Source: Ditylenchus dipsaci (Eukaryota > Nematoda > Chromadorea > Rhabditida > Anguinidae). Taken from it: a stretch of DNA of 64,000 bases. Shown piece after piece: positions 34,301-62,394 of this stretch. Where the stretch lies: positions 124,001-188,000 of the forward strand of contig SADC01000439.1 of NCBI GenBank assembly GCA_004194705.1, given 5' to 3'. Numbering within the stretch: the stretch's first letter is position 1; the number at the start of each line of letters is the position of its first letter. A program made the translations under genes and the position numbers. The notes beneath the pieces are model-generated. The model did not search any database and was not told the origin of the DNA. It worked only from the letters and a program-made list of their open reading frames with translations.

Positions 34301-37300
34301 CTGAGCAAGTACTGTAATTATTTCAGCTCCAGACCAAAATACTAGAGACAGCCATCCAGAAGCATCCCGGAAGTATAGCGTATCTCCTAGGACTTCATCG
34401 CTGTGTTCTGATCAAAGTGGCACACCAACACAGCATACCAAAGCACTAGAAGCCATTTGTTCAGCTGATAGAGAAGTGCAGCAGCAAGTGGTCAGGCAGT
34501 CAAGAAAGTTTCCACCTTTGCCTTCATCCTCCCCTGCCTCCAGTCAAGCAAGTGGCATGCAACCTGCGCCTGTGCTGCCAGTACAAGTGAGCAAGTTGAG
34601 AAAGGAGGGCAGACGTAGCAGTGGAATATCCAGCAGCAATATGTCTAGCAGGAAGAACAGCAGCACGAGCCGGAGCAGTGCTGGCAGTGGGGTCATGGAG
34701 ACCAGAAGACAGGACAGGCGACCCAAGGTGGTCGGCTTAGCGGACAGGAAAAAGTGTCTGTTGGTGCCGCAAACATGAAGCAAGGACCAAAAGCGAGGAA
34801 CGATACAAAAGCACAAGTCAGAAAACCACAACCGAACAATGTTGCGATGGGAATTACTAATATGGGCACCCTGGCAATCCAGCGGCAAAGGTAAGAATGA
34901 GTTTGGATAAAATTGATTTCATGAAAATGGGATGAGCGACGAATCCCTCACTGCTAAGGAATATGTTTGGTAAATAAGATAGTGAGTAAATAAGATAGTT
35001 TATATGCTTCATTCTCTGCGATTAGAGCAAAATTAGGGGTGGCACACAAATTCCAAAGAAAAAAGTACTTAACGAGTAATTTTCCAGACATATTTCTCCA
35101 ATAGAAAAATTCCCAAATGAGCACTTCGCCAAACGAGAAATTCTCCAAACGAGAAATTCTCCAAAGAAAATTTTTCCGGACGTTTTATTTTACAAACACA
35201 ACGTTTCCAATGATTAATATTCCATGTCTTTTTAAGAGTGTCAGCTGAGCTTAATAAGTCATATCCAAAGTACAGTTTTAGCAAGAGTTAGTAGTTTTAA
35301 CAGGAAGTTTAGCAAGTTTATTAATTATATCCACCGCTAGAATCCGAAATTTTGTGTTTTAGCTGAAAGAATTTAAAAATCATCATACCTTATCTAAAAT
35401 CGTGTCCCAAATATGGTTTGATAATTTTTAAACATCGATTTGACTTGCGACAACGTCAGTTCTGGAATAGTGTACCATAGGGTCTCCAGGTGGACTGACC
35501 TACGAGCGGATACAAATTATGACCGGATACCATGACAGGATACGATTTTTCGCAAAAGTATAAAAAAACGTATGTTGAAAGCATACGTTTGAGTGCTGGC
35601 CGGCGGGCGCTGGCCTACCCTGAGCCTAAGCCTAAACCTAAGTGCGTAAAAATTGGAGAAATCGAAAAAAGTTGAAAAAAATCAACAGGGGGACCAAGGC
35701 AAAATTTGGCACTGTATCCGGTCGTGGTATCCGGTCATAATTTGTATCCGGTCGTGGTTTTACCCTCCAGGTGGTGCTCAGGTTTTAGTACCTAGGTACC
35801 GGTACTCAGGTGGAAGTGACCATGTAGTACCCGACGCTCAGGTGGTTTAGGTGGCTTGAGATGTCTGAAGAGGAATAGATAGGGCGGCGGTAAATCGCCC
35901 GCAAAACTTTTTGAGCTTACAGGTTCGCCTGGTACTTCCCCTAAACGGGTATCCACCTCAAAAATGTGAAATTTCGGTTTTGGCTGAAAGTAATTAAAAA
36001 TCATTGTACCGTACCCAGAATCATGTCCTGAACAAGGTTTTACAGTACTATAACAGTGATTTGACTTGCAGGAACCCCAATTTCGGAGTTTCGTACTGGA
36101 GGGTATGTTGCTCAGGCTGTTGTACCTAGGTATCGGTGCTCAGGCATAATTTTTGTTGCTTCTAGCGCATAATTTTTTGCTGAACACAATGGTGCGGGTC
36201 TCTTTTGCTTATTCTAGAATCATAATCCTCCACTATCAACGTTTCTTTTCTACCGCCCAACGTCCTCTACATGCTTCTCTTATGGGGTTAGCTTGACAGG
36301 CCAGGACGCGTTGGATGGTCTCCGGAAAAGAATCGAAACTGCCTTTTAAAAATGCCACAGGACATGGTGGACAAGTCTACTGGGGCTATGAACTACTGGG
36401 GGGAGGGGGGGGGGCGGAATTATTTGTCTTGTTCTACATCTGTTCTTAAAATCCAAATACCGTATTTTATCTATTAAATACTGCGCGGGAGTTATTGTTC
36501 AACCCCCTTAGAGAGGGGAAGTTATTAGAGAGGGGGAGTTATTGAAGAGGGGGGTGTTATTTTTCAAAGGGAATTTTTTTTCTGCTACAAGCAAAATATT
36601 TTCTGACTATTTTCTTGTTTTTCAATATTTTGCTTTAAAAAATTCGTGAAATAATGTATTAGAACCAGCAACTAGTAAAATACTTCAACTCCGAATCCTA
36701 TACCAGATTCCTGAGCGAGCAACGCAGGAGTGTCTCCCTTGACTTTAAAAACCTTGTGAAGTTTTGACAGCCGATAAATATGGGCCAAGCAGAATCAGGA
36801 AGCTTCAGACCTTGATATTTCATACTCTCGAAAATCTTTATTAGTAAATTCCTCGTTTGGAAAATTCCCCTTTTGAAATTTCCGTTTGTAAAACTTTTCG
36901 TTTGGAGAATTTCTCGTTTGGAATTTGTGTGCCACCCAAAATTAGCTCTTGTCTAGAAATAATTGTTGGCGCTAAAAACATAATTCTGTCACTGACTTTT
37001 TCCGTTAATTTTTTTAAACCAAGCTTACAAGGGAGGGTCGCAACTTCTAAGTGCTCTATGAAATTTTGTTCTACAAAAAAGTAGAGAAGCATCACGTTTG
37101 CGAGCTATCAGCGGGAGTTTTACTAGAGGCCATGACTTGAAAATATATTATCCGATGGGATTGAAACAATTAATAGCTGTACTAATATTACTTCGAAAAT
37201 GATTAATCAATGCATTTAAGCGATAAATTCTGAAGATAAATGCAATAACTACTTTTCAAAATCATTTCTATCTCAGTATGTTTAGGCAAAAACCAGCAGT

Positions 37301-37743
37301 TCCAAGAATCTTGCCGAATCACCTTCCCAGTCCACCTGTTGTCCACCCTATTTCCCATTCCAGTGCTTGGTTCAGAGAAGATCCCCTGTACGGTCAACGG
37401 AGACAATACAGCAGTTTTAGTCAACCCCACCAACTGAGCCTTTTCACCTGGAAACAGCACCTTTTCACGGCTTCTACGCCAATAGCAATACATCTTTGGG
37501 CTTCAACCGGCCCCACCTCTGAGCCTGCAACCAGAGAGAAGAGTTCCTATAAGGAGATCAGCTGAAAGCTACAGTTTTGACCAGCCTCCAATCCTGATCC
37601 ACAGACCAGTTATAATTGACGGATGGAGAAATGGTTTTACTAGGTATTCAAACCCATTTTCTGGAACCAATAACATGGTGATCAGCAATACTATGGGATG
37701 GAACATGAGTCCAGTACTTAACTCTTATTCCACGGGTTTATAG
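31334..37743 (+). CDS. multi-pass membrane protein, family unknown, 5' end not found
   Basis: Five exons with GT-AG sites join in phase: 31334-31439, 31495-31637, 32935-33391, 34327-34890 and 37277-37743. The first three give a hydrophobic half with about four membrane spans: FGLFHSLWGINGCVAQHLDGG, GWCITHTMALIFCLPFAF, QSAYGIGLLILSLAALP and TTGTLMNFFLLYIYWHWYWY. The rest is a long serine/proline/basic tail (SGISSSNMSSRKNSSTSRSS), probably cytoplasmic. The end at 37741 reads SPVLNSYSTGL then TAG. Frames break near 34725, 37460 and 37515, while the sequence either side keeps coding character, so single-base errors or mutations are likely. I do not recognise the family. A signal peptide or further spans should lie upstream of 31334 but I could not find those exons. 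Intron 4 carries a 1.9-kb transposon. Confidence 0.72.
32235..32319. mobile_element. 85-bp Tigger-like MITE
   Basis: CAGTCAACTCCCTCCATAGT and ACTATGGAGGGAGTCGACTG, flanked by TA, with CCGGTCCC beside the right arm. It lies in intron 2 of the membrane-protein gene. A 17-base poly-G run follows at about 32521-32537. Confidence 0.9.
33593..33824. repeat. fold-back in membrane-protein intron 3
   Basis: AGGTCGTCAGGAAATTCCTTGATT at the left and GTCAATCAAGGAATTTCCCGACAACCT at the right, with further pairing inward (AGCACTTTCTGACGG against CCGTTAAAAAGTGC). Confidence 0.7.
35036..36945. mobile_element. 1.9-kb element with inverted subterminal repeats, in intron 4
   Basis: AGGGGTGGCACACAAATTCC and GGAATTTGTGTGCCACCC mark the ends. 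Just inside, tandem AACGAGAAATTCTCC units lie at the left and the inverted TTTCTCGTTTGGAGAA units at the right. The interior includes a separate inverted repeat at 35494-35764, a poly-G stretch and a CCGTATTT fragment near 36459. No transposase was found. Confidence 0.72.
35494..35764. mobile_element. inverted-repeat element flanked by CTCCAGGTGG
   Basis: Arms of about 45 bp (GCGGATACAAATTATGACCGG and complement). The 10-bp direct repeat CTCCAGGTGG at 35484-35493 and 35765-35774 could be a MULE-like target duplication, although AGGTGG is common locally. Confidence 0.6.
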
Positions 37744-38311
37744 TTGTTAGGGTAATATTATTTATACTTTTTTGGGGTAATTTTTTGGCAGACTACTGCT
37801 TCTGGTCCCTTTGATTGTTCAGGAGGTTGGAGTTACAGTATTTTGAATCTTCAGTGTTAAAACTGGAGTCAAAGTTTAAAATGAGAGATCTGAAGTGAGA
37901 AAGCCAGACCAGAGTCCTGTTAATACGAGCGAAGGCCTCTTATTTTTCTATGGAGCTGGACCCAGCTGGTTAACCAAAAACTGGGTTTTGGGTTAACAAA
38001 TCGTAATCGAAAACCGTGTAAGAAAAACCCTGGTTAACCAAAAAAACTAATAATTTACGGTCAATTCTAACGGAAACAAAAACAATTGTAAGACAAAAAT
38101 AAATCAAAAGGTGGTATCATGCCGGCTAGCCGACTGAAATAAAACTTAAAAGCAGTAACCGAAAACTTGGTTTCAATCGAACTACCCAAAAAAATTCGAC
38201 TAGCTAACTATTAAGTACTTTGTTTGTTGATGCATTGTAAGTGCCTATTTGCTTGAGTAAAGAGAAAATTTGTTATTTTGTTGTGGAATTCATATATAAT
38301 GTACTTTAAAA
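37744..38311. other. membrane-protein 3' flank, no gene
   Basis: The untranslated tail of the membrane-protein gene is presumed here. CTGGTTAACCAAAAA and GGTTAACCA repeats at 37966-38043 look like a decayed relative of the GGTTAACC-rich MITE that follows. Confidence 0.4.
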
Positions 38312-38574
38312 TAGAGTAGTTCACGGTCGGTTAACCGACCCGGTCGGTTAACCGACCGACCGGGTATTTGGCCAAAAAAACCGACCGAAAAACCGGGTAC
38401 AAAAAAACCGGGAAAACCGAAAACCGGGTACAGCAAAATTTCGGTTAATTTACGACAAAAAAAAACCGAAAACCGGGTACAAGCCGGTTAACCGACCGAA
38501 AAAAAACTGAAAAACCGTAACCGAAAACCGAAAACCAAAAAAAAGGCCCAATTAACCGACCGTGAACTACTCTA
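38312..38574. mobile_element. hAT-like MITE, 8-bp duplication CTTTAAAA
   Basis: TAGAGTAGTTCACGGTCGG and CCGACCGTGAACTACTCTA ends; perfect CTTTAAAA at 38304-38311 and 38575-38582. The interior is reiterated CGGTCGGTTAACCGACCG and AAAACCGGGTAC. Confidence 0.93.
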
Positions 38575-38676
38575 CTTTAAAATATTGTTTTCAAATTTTT
38601 AAAGAATAAAATTTATATTTTTTGTAAATTTTTGTGAATCTTACAAAACAAATAAAAAATACAGTCAGCTCTCAAT

Positions 38677-39127
38677 CAGTCTTGGGCACGCTTGGATTTT
38701 ATCAACCGCCACATCCACCATCAACCGGTTGATTGGTCCTTGGTTGATCAACCGGTTGATTAGGATTTTTTGGTAATCAAGCGCCACATCAACCATCCAC
38801 CGGTTGATTGTTTTCTGGTTGATCAACCGGTTGATTAGGATTTTTTTGGTAATCAACCGCCACATCAACCATCAACCGGTTGATTGGTCCTTGGTTGATC
38901 AACCGGTTGATCAAATGGTCAGTTAGTAGGTTAATTTTGTTCAAATTTTCGATTTTTTCTCACCGGTTGATCAACCGCTTGATAGAAAATTTCCGGTAAT
39001 CAACCGCCACATTCACCATCAACCGGTTGATTGTTTTCTGGTTGATCAACCGGTTGAGAAAGGTGATCAACCGGTGGCCTACCGGCGAATAAACCGGTTG
39101 ATAACGCCGGTTGATTGGCCAAGACTG
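38677..39127. mobile_element. hAT-like MITE, 8-bp duplication CTCTCAAT
   Basis: CAGTCTTGG and CCAAGACTG ends; perfect CTCTCAAT at 38669-38676 and 39128-39135. The interior is a tandem array based on ATCAACCGGTTGAT with CAACCGCCACATCAACCATC spacers. Terminal repeats are short (about 9 bp), so the duplication carries most of the weight. Confidence 0.9.
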
Positions 39128-39236
39128 CTCTCAATAGAGTCACGAGCTATAGTGTAATAACTTTTTTAATGTAAAAGCTAGGATTTTTTGTTTTTCTTGA
39201 GACTTTGCGAAAGCCAAAAATGTATTACGGCAAACA

Positions 39237-39780
39237 GCCCGATGCGGGACTCGAACCCGCGACCATAGTGACCGCACCGTCCGTCGCCGTCCGGACGACG
39301 ACGGACGGCGCGGTCTAATTTATGGACGTCCTTACTACGTACGTCCTAATTTTTTCATCGTCGTCCTGCATTTGAACCATATTTTTCATTATGGACCGCT
39401 TTTTTCATTTTACATCATATAATCAGTTTTTATTTTTGTGCTTTATTTTTAATCGACCGTCCGTGTTTCTTTTCATTTTTATTTCGAAAAAATGGGGCCA
39501 TCCTAATTTGACCGACTTTTTTAAAAAATTTTGTGAAAAATAGGACGGCGCAATTTTTTTGACATAAAAATGACAAGAAAACTGGACGGTCGATTAAAAA
39601 TAAAGCATAAAAATAAAAACTGATAATATGGTGTGAAATAAAAAAAACGATTCATAATGAAAAATATGGTCAAAATGCAGAACAGCGATAAAAAAAATTA
39701 GGACAGAAGGACGGCGCGGTTACTATGCCCGCGACAGCCAGCTTAAGAGTCTGGTGCTCTACCGACTGAGCTAACCGGGC
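39237..39780 (-). pseudogene. tRNA-Lys copy split by an insertion
   Basis: The two halves, 39237-39263 and 39736-39780, together make the same tRNA-Lys(CUU) as the three intact genes, apart from a G-to-A in the T-arm segment and a change that breaks a base pair of the anticodon stem. Between them sit the 464-bp element 39264-39727 and the second copy of CCCGCGAC. The gene cannot work now, and the two substitutions suggest decay before or after the hit. Confidence 0.92.
39264..39727. mobile_element. hAT-like MITE inserted in a tRNA gene, duplication CCCGCGAC
   Basis: Ends CATAGTGACCGCACCGTCCG and (inverted) CATAGTAACCGCGCCGTCCT; perfect 8-bp CCCGCGAC at 39256-39263 and 39728-39735. The interior has GGACGGCG-type palindromes near each end, and the arms pair over GACCGTCC..AAAATAAAGC. 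Confidence 0.95.
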
Positions 39781-40142
39781 ACACATATGCTCCTCAAAAA
39801 AAGATCAATGAAAAAAATTTTATTCAAGAGAAATAGTACAGATTATCCCGCACCCCTCTAGCGTCCAAATAATGAAATAGAACTCAGTCAACTTTGAAAA
39901 TAATTGTTGTTCTCAATCACTTTTGAGAATTGCGCTTACCGCCGGAGCACACTGTTTTCATATCGAATCATTTGATGCTTAAAATAATAGTTGTGTAATT
40001 TTGTAGTTTCATTCATTTTTCAATTTATGCTCAACTTTTAAACGAGTTATTTATTTAAAAATGGAGCCTTCCGGAAAAAAGCGTCTTTAAGTCAAATAAA
40101 CATTTTTCAAAGAAGCATATAATAAACAACTAGACTCAATAG

Positions 40143-40758
40143 ATTTGAACTGGCTGTATGTGAAAACTCCCGGCAAATGTGTGAAATTTCCCGACTAATT
40201 AATTAATTTTCCCGGCAAATTCAAATTTGCCTAAAAGTAATGAATTTTCCCGACAAATCTGTGAAAGTTCCCGGCAAATTTTCCGATCATCCGAAAGATG
40301 TTTTTTTAATTCTTTGAGTAATTTTCAAAGAGAGCTCGCAAACGATAAAAACAGAAAATTAGTCAATAAATCAGCTTTCTGTATCCAATTTCCCCCATTT
40401 TCAGTCACCCATTCATCGACATCTTCCTTGCTAGAGCAATCCTTTGCAGTTGTCTATTCGCACGCCACACCACGCTTCTTTCGTTGCTTAGCTTGAAATT
40501 GCATCTCTAAGAGTATTTCCTAAGTCATTCCAAGTAATTTTTTTGAAACAAGAAACAAGGCAGCCGGCACACAACCAATTAAACATTATAATTAAAGTAT
40601 TTGCCGGGAACTTTACACAGACTTGTCGGGAAATTTCACAGATTTGTCGGGAAAATTCATTACTTATAGGCAAATTCGAATTTGCCGGGAAAATTAATTA
40701 ATTAGTCGGGAAATTTCACACATTTGTCGGGAGTTTTCAATTTGATCCATTTGAACTG
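40143..40758. mobile_element. inverted-repeat element between ATTTGAACTG direct repeats
   Basis: Arms of about 110 bp made of GAATTTTCCCGACAAATCTG-type units, at 40160-40290 and inverted at 40600-40740. ATTTGAACTG stands at 40143-40152 and 40749-40758 but a few bases outside the arms, so the exact borders are unclear. A short frame (40227-40496) runs across the left arm and loop. From 40759 to 41600 nothing was recognised. Confidence 0.65.
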
Positions 40759-41603
40759 AACTAGCTCTAAAGCTTGCTCAACTTTCTTTTTTCGCCCTCT
40801 CTTCATTCGTGGTTCCAGTGGTCGCCGCAAAGGGATCAATCAGTTTTTCAGTTTGCATAAGCAGAAAGGCGTGTTTGCACAAATCATCTTTTATCCCGAT
40901 TGGACAATTGCAAGAGACGTAGCCAGGAAAGACAATAGAGTGTTTCAACACAAAAAGATTCTCGAAGAGTCATGCACTTAAAAAATTTGCTTGTAAAAAA
41001 TCTAAATTGAAAAATCTACATAAATCAAACTTTAAACCTCTGCCAACTGCTAAACACCCAATCTGGATCTTAACTTTTTTTCAGCTTGCATCGGTTAAGT
41101 CCGATGCACATTGTCTCCAAATCAGCGTCTGCAGAACAGCAGCTTGATTGAATAGGACAAATTCACTCTTCATTGAAAACGATATGCGACGATATGGAAA
41201 TCAGCCATAAAATCAAAATAACTGGCTTTTACAGTGATATTAATACGGATATTTCAATTTGCAGTAACAGCTAATTTTAAATCAGAAATCTAGTAAATTA
41301 AGATTTAAGACTTTCCAACAACATACAACAACAAAAATAACAACAAACTATGAGATAAGGCTAGTACTGATAATAGAGCAGCGGCAGAACTTCGTTGAGA
41401 AAAACAACCATCATTCCATTTTTCGGTGCCAGGTTAAATCTACTGTAGAGAGAGACGTCCTGAGCGACCGATAAAAGCCGTTCACTGGCAAAACTGGTAG
41501 ATGGAGAAGACAAAATCGGCGAGCCACCGATGCCAAAGACGGAAAGATTTTGCAGTTGTTCTATAAAATATAAAAAGACAAATAATTGTTAATTGTTAAC
41601 CTT

Positions 41604-42330
41604 TTAATATTCCATGCAATCAACATCAGGCTGTTGACATTCTTCCAGGATATAGGCGTTGATCTCTAATTGTAATTGAGTCGATGGTCTCTTGGTGACG
41701 CTTGCATCGCAGATACCCAGCGAATCGAAAAAAGAGGGACGCGACATCTTTTCTGGTGGCTCCACGCTGCCTAAAATCCAGACGTTGACTAATAAAAAAG
41801 TGCAATGAATATGCTCACCAGTGTCCACAATGAGATCCTCTGCTTTTCGCTCTATTCAACCCGTCACTTGCTGTCAAAAGCGAGTCCTGTCTTCACTCAA
41901 TCGATCCTTGAATCGCGCATCGAGAATGTAGCTAAGCCATCTAAAAAAAATTGGTAGAATTGTCTATCTCCTAACTAAGAACCTGTTGTATTCCAATCGG
42001 AGAAACTTTTCGTCTATCGACTTTCCCATCCGCTGTCGAACTTCCAAGAACTTGTCGATTCCGTGGATTTTGTTTATTAAGGTATTTCCAACAGCCCATT
42101 TATCAGAAAGACCAGACGAACTGAGGCACACTTGTTTCGTCGCATATTCAAAGGCAGTAAGTAGCTTCGACAAATGTTCAAGAAGAAGCCATTTGTTTTC
42201 ATCGAGACCCATCGAGATTAAAAAGCTTCTATTGCTGATCTTGATGACGCTTACGCATTCCTCGCACGAGTATTCCACGTTGGACTCGACCACTTTGGTA
42301 AACAATCCGAGCTTCCAGATGGCACTCATC
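41604..42330 (-). pseudogene. decayed hAT transposase, C-terminal half
   Basis: Minus-strand pieces in hAT order: a helical block with LLEHLSKLLTAFEYATKQV (42329-41964), then WLSYILDARFKDRL (about 41938-41880), which is the hAT L.aiLDPRfK motif, then stops and a frame with LQLEINAYILEECQQPD before the usual dimerisation region. At least two frames are needed, so it is dead. It lies just upstream of UBA5 exon 1 on the opposite strand. Confidence 0.72.
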
Positions 42331-42424
42331 TAAGGATTGGTAAAAATAAAGCATTCGATCTGAAATCGTAAACAAACGACACAACATAATTAAAATACAG
42401 ACAAATTTTTGGGGTGTAATAAAA

Positions 42425-42575
42425 AAAGCTCTGCAGTGTAAAACTGCAGTATTTTGACGTGCAGTGTTGCAGTATTTTTAACTGATGCACTGAAGTATCT
42501 CAGTGCAGTAATTTTGCTTAATTTTGTGCAATGCAGTGCAGTATTGCAGTGCAGTATACTGCACTTCACTCAACA
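42425..42575. repeat. GCAGTGCAGTATT-rich repeat
   Basis: Reiterated GCAGTGCAGTATTGCAGTGC with inverse forms, ending in CAACACTAC. It resembles the interiors of the hAT-like MITEs in this window, but I could not define both ends. 42600-43100 shows nothing else. Confidence 0.55.
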
Positions 42576-43106
42576 CTACTTATAACTCTCACAATATAGT
42601 AGAAATCGGTGTCAACAGGTAGCCGTAAAAGTTCTCCCCCTTTAAAAGCGAGACACGACTGCAACATAGTCTGTTCTTTTTGAATAAATTCTAAGTAAAA
42701 GAAGGTGTTTCCCAGAACGAAAACATGAATGAATCTATATTTTCATTATTCTTGCTATTCCAACCGCAAGGGGGCTGAAAGTAAGGGTCGAGTCGCAATC
42801 CAAAATTGGGATCCCGATCCGCATTTCCGATTTTTCGATAATTCAAATCCCGAATTTTAAAATTACAAAATCTCGATCACAGTTTTCAAACGGAATTTCC
42901 CATTTAAAAATCAAAAAAGGTTTAAAAGGATCTTTTTCAAATGAAATGTTTAATTCAACAGTGCTTATTTCCACTCTTTCCCTTTTTCATTCTTTTTACG
43001 TGGATGGTATCCCGATTCGGAATTAACAATTTTGCCAAAATCCCATCTCTAGTAGAAACGAATATTTGTTTTTTTTCAAAACAGCCTTTTAGTTTCAGAG
43101 CACAGA

Positions 43107-61025
<17,919 letters not shown>

Positions 61026-61237
61026 AAGGGATTGCAGCGATTTGATTTTTTTCAAAAATTTATCAATTCTCTCTGGTTGTGTCTGTGATATGAAATTTAG
61101 AAATTGTTGGGATTTTGAACAATGAGAAAGTTTATTTATTAATTCATTGGTCGATAAAATAATGAATCTTTATTTATTCTGTGACTCAAAGGTAATCTTA
61201 ACTCCCGAATTTGTTCCAGCTCCGGTGTCTCCAGCTT
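61026..61237. other. UBA5 3' flank
   Basis: The untranslated tail of UBA5 should be here. AATAAT and ATTTATT words lie near 61130-61170 but there is no canonical AATAAA, so the poly(A) site is unknown. Confidence 0.35.
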
Positions 61238-61445
61238 TAAAGGGGCATGCTCACCTTTATAAATTTATCCCGCCAATTCAATTTTTTTTCTGAATCATTG
61301 AACTTCTGTACGAATTTTTAACTTGGTTTCTAACACAACCGTACCTAATATTAAATCCTAGACCTTGTTTTGTTAGAAACCAAATTGAAAAATCCTAACA
61401 GAAGTCCAATGATTCGGAAAAAAATTTGAATTTTATAGCCCACAA
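61238..61445. mobile_element. decayed TTAA-type fold-back, relative of 3847-4076
   Basis: Left end TTTAAAGGGGCATGCTC equals the end of the 2.6-kb element at 55698. The body (CCGCCAATTCAATTTTTTT, GAATCATTGAACTTCTG, CTTGGTTTCTAACA and inverse copies) matches the fold-back at 3847-4076. The right end is lost. Confidence 0.65.
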
Positions 61446-61516
61446 CTTAGAATCCAAATCAAATTAAACGGCAAAATTTTGTCTTTGGAGACAGCTAAAC
61501 ACCTGATACGATAATT

Positions 61517-61985
61517 ATGGGTGAAGAAAAGAAAAGTATGAGTGAGTTAAGGGCAGAGCTAGAGTTGTAAAACAATTTTATTTCGCGTCTTCTTATTTAC
61601 ACCACTCGACCATATACTTATCCGCCATACCCGCAATTTTTTACACACATACAACCTCTTATTTGAGATAATATCTCGATGTGGTCACACTTCACTTGTT
61701 GCCGACCTCGATGGATTTGTTAGCGGTATTTCCATGGTTTCTTTCCGCATACATAGCCACTCGCCCAGCACTGTGCAAACGGAGACACTTACCTGAATTA
61801 GATCTAATCAGAAAGGTTTCCATTTGGAAAAAATACCAGTTGCAGCAACCACCATGTCAATTGAGTGGGTATTTGCCAGTTGTAGACGAAGGTGATGATA
61901 ATGTGCCAGAAGTGTAGAGTGAAAGCAAAGTCCAAACACTGAATTTACAAGTAGTTAGAAACAGTGAATAATAAATGTTAAAGAA
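61517..61985 (+). CDS. unassigned coding-like segment downstream of UBA5
   Basis: A 17-codon frame (MGEEKKSMSELRAELEL) at 61517-61570 and a 78-codon frame at 61681-61917 (PTSMDLLAVFPWFLSAYIAT, LPELDLIRKVSIWKKYQLQQ, VVDEGDDNVPEV) are followed by AATAAA near 61970. Another frame over the second stretch reads SLVADLDGFVSGISMVSF. No family is recognised and no splice link is proven. It could be the 3' end of a further gene or debris. Confidence 0.25.
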
Positions 61986-62394
61986 ATAATCTCATGCGGT
62001 ATTCGAACACCAAACTTTTATATGTTTTAATGAAGGACCAGGCAATTGCACGTGATTTTGGCGGTTCGGTCGGCACTGAAAAACTTTCCGGCTGGTTCGG
62101 GCTGACCTGGCCTTACTATACTGAAGAACGAAAAACGGTGCTCTTTTCTAAGTTTAGACTAACATGGGAACCTTCAGGAGTGTCCTTTCTCAAAGAGTTC
62201 ATTGACAGACTTTTTTGCAGAACCGTGTAGAGCACCCGAGAGTACTATAATGAAGTGCTTCCCCTTTTTCGAGATTACGTTAACACTGGAATGCCTGGTT
62301 GTCCTGAGAGTACATCGTGGTGCAGAATTTCACGCTGAACACGATAATGAAAATTTAAAAAAAAATCACTATTTGCGGGTCAGCTGCCCCTACG

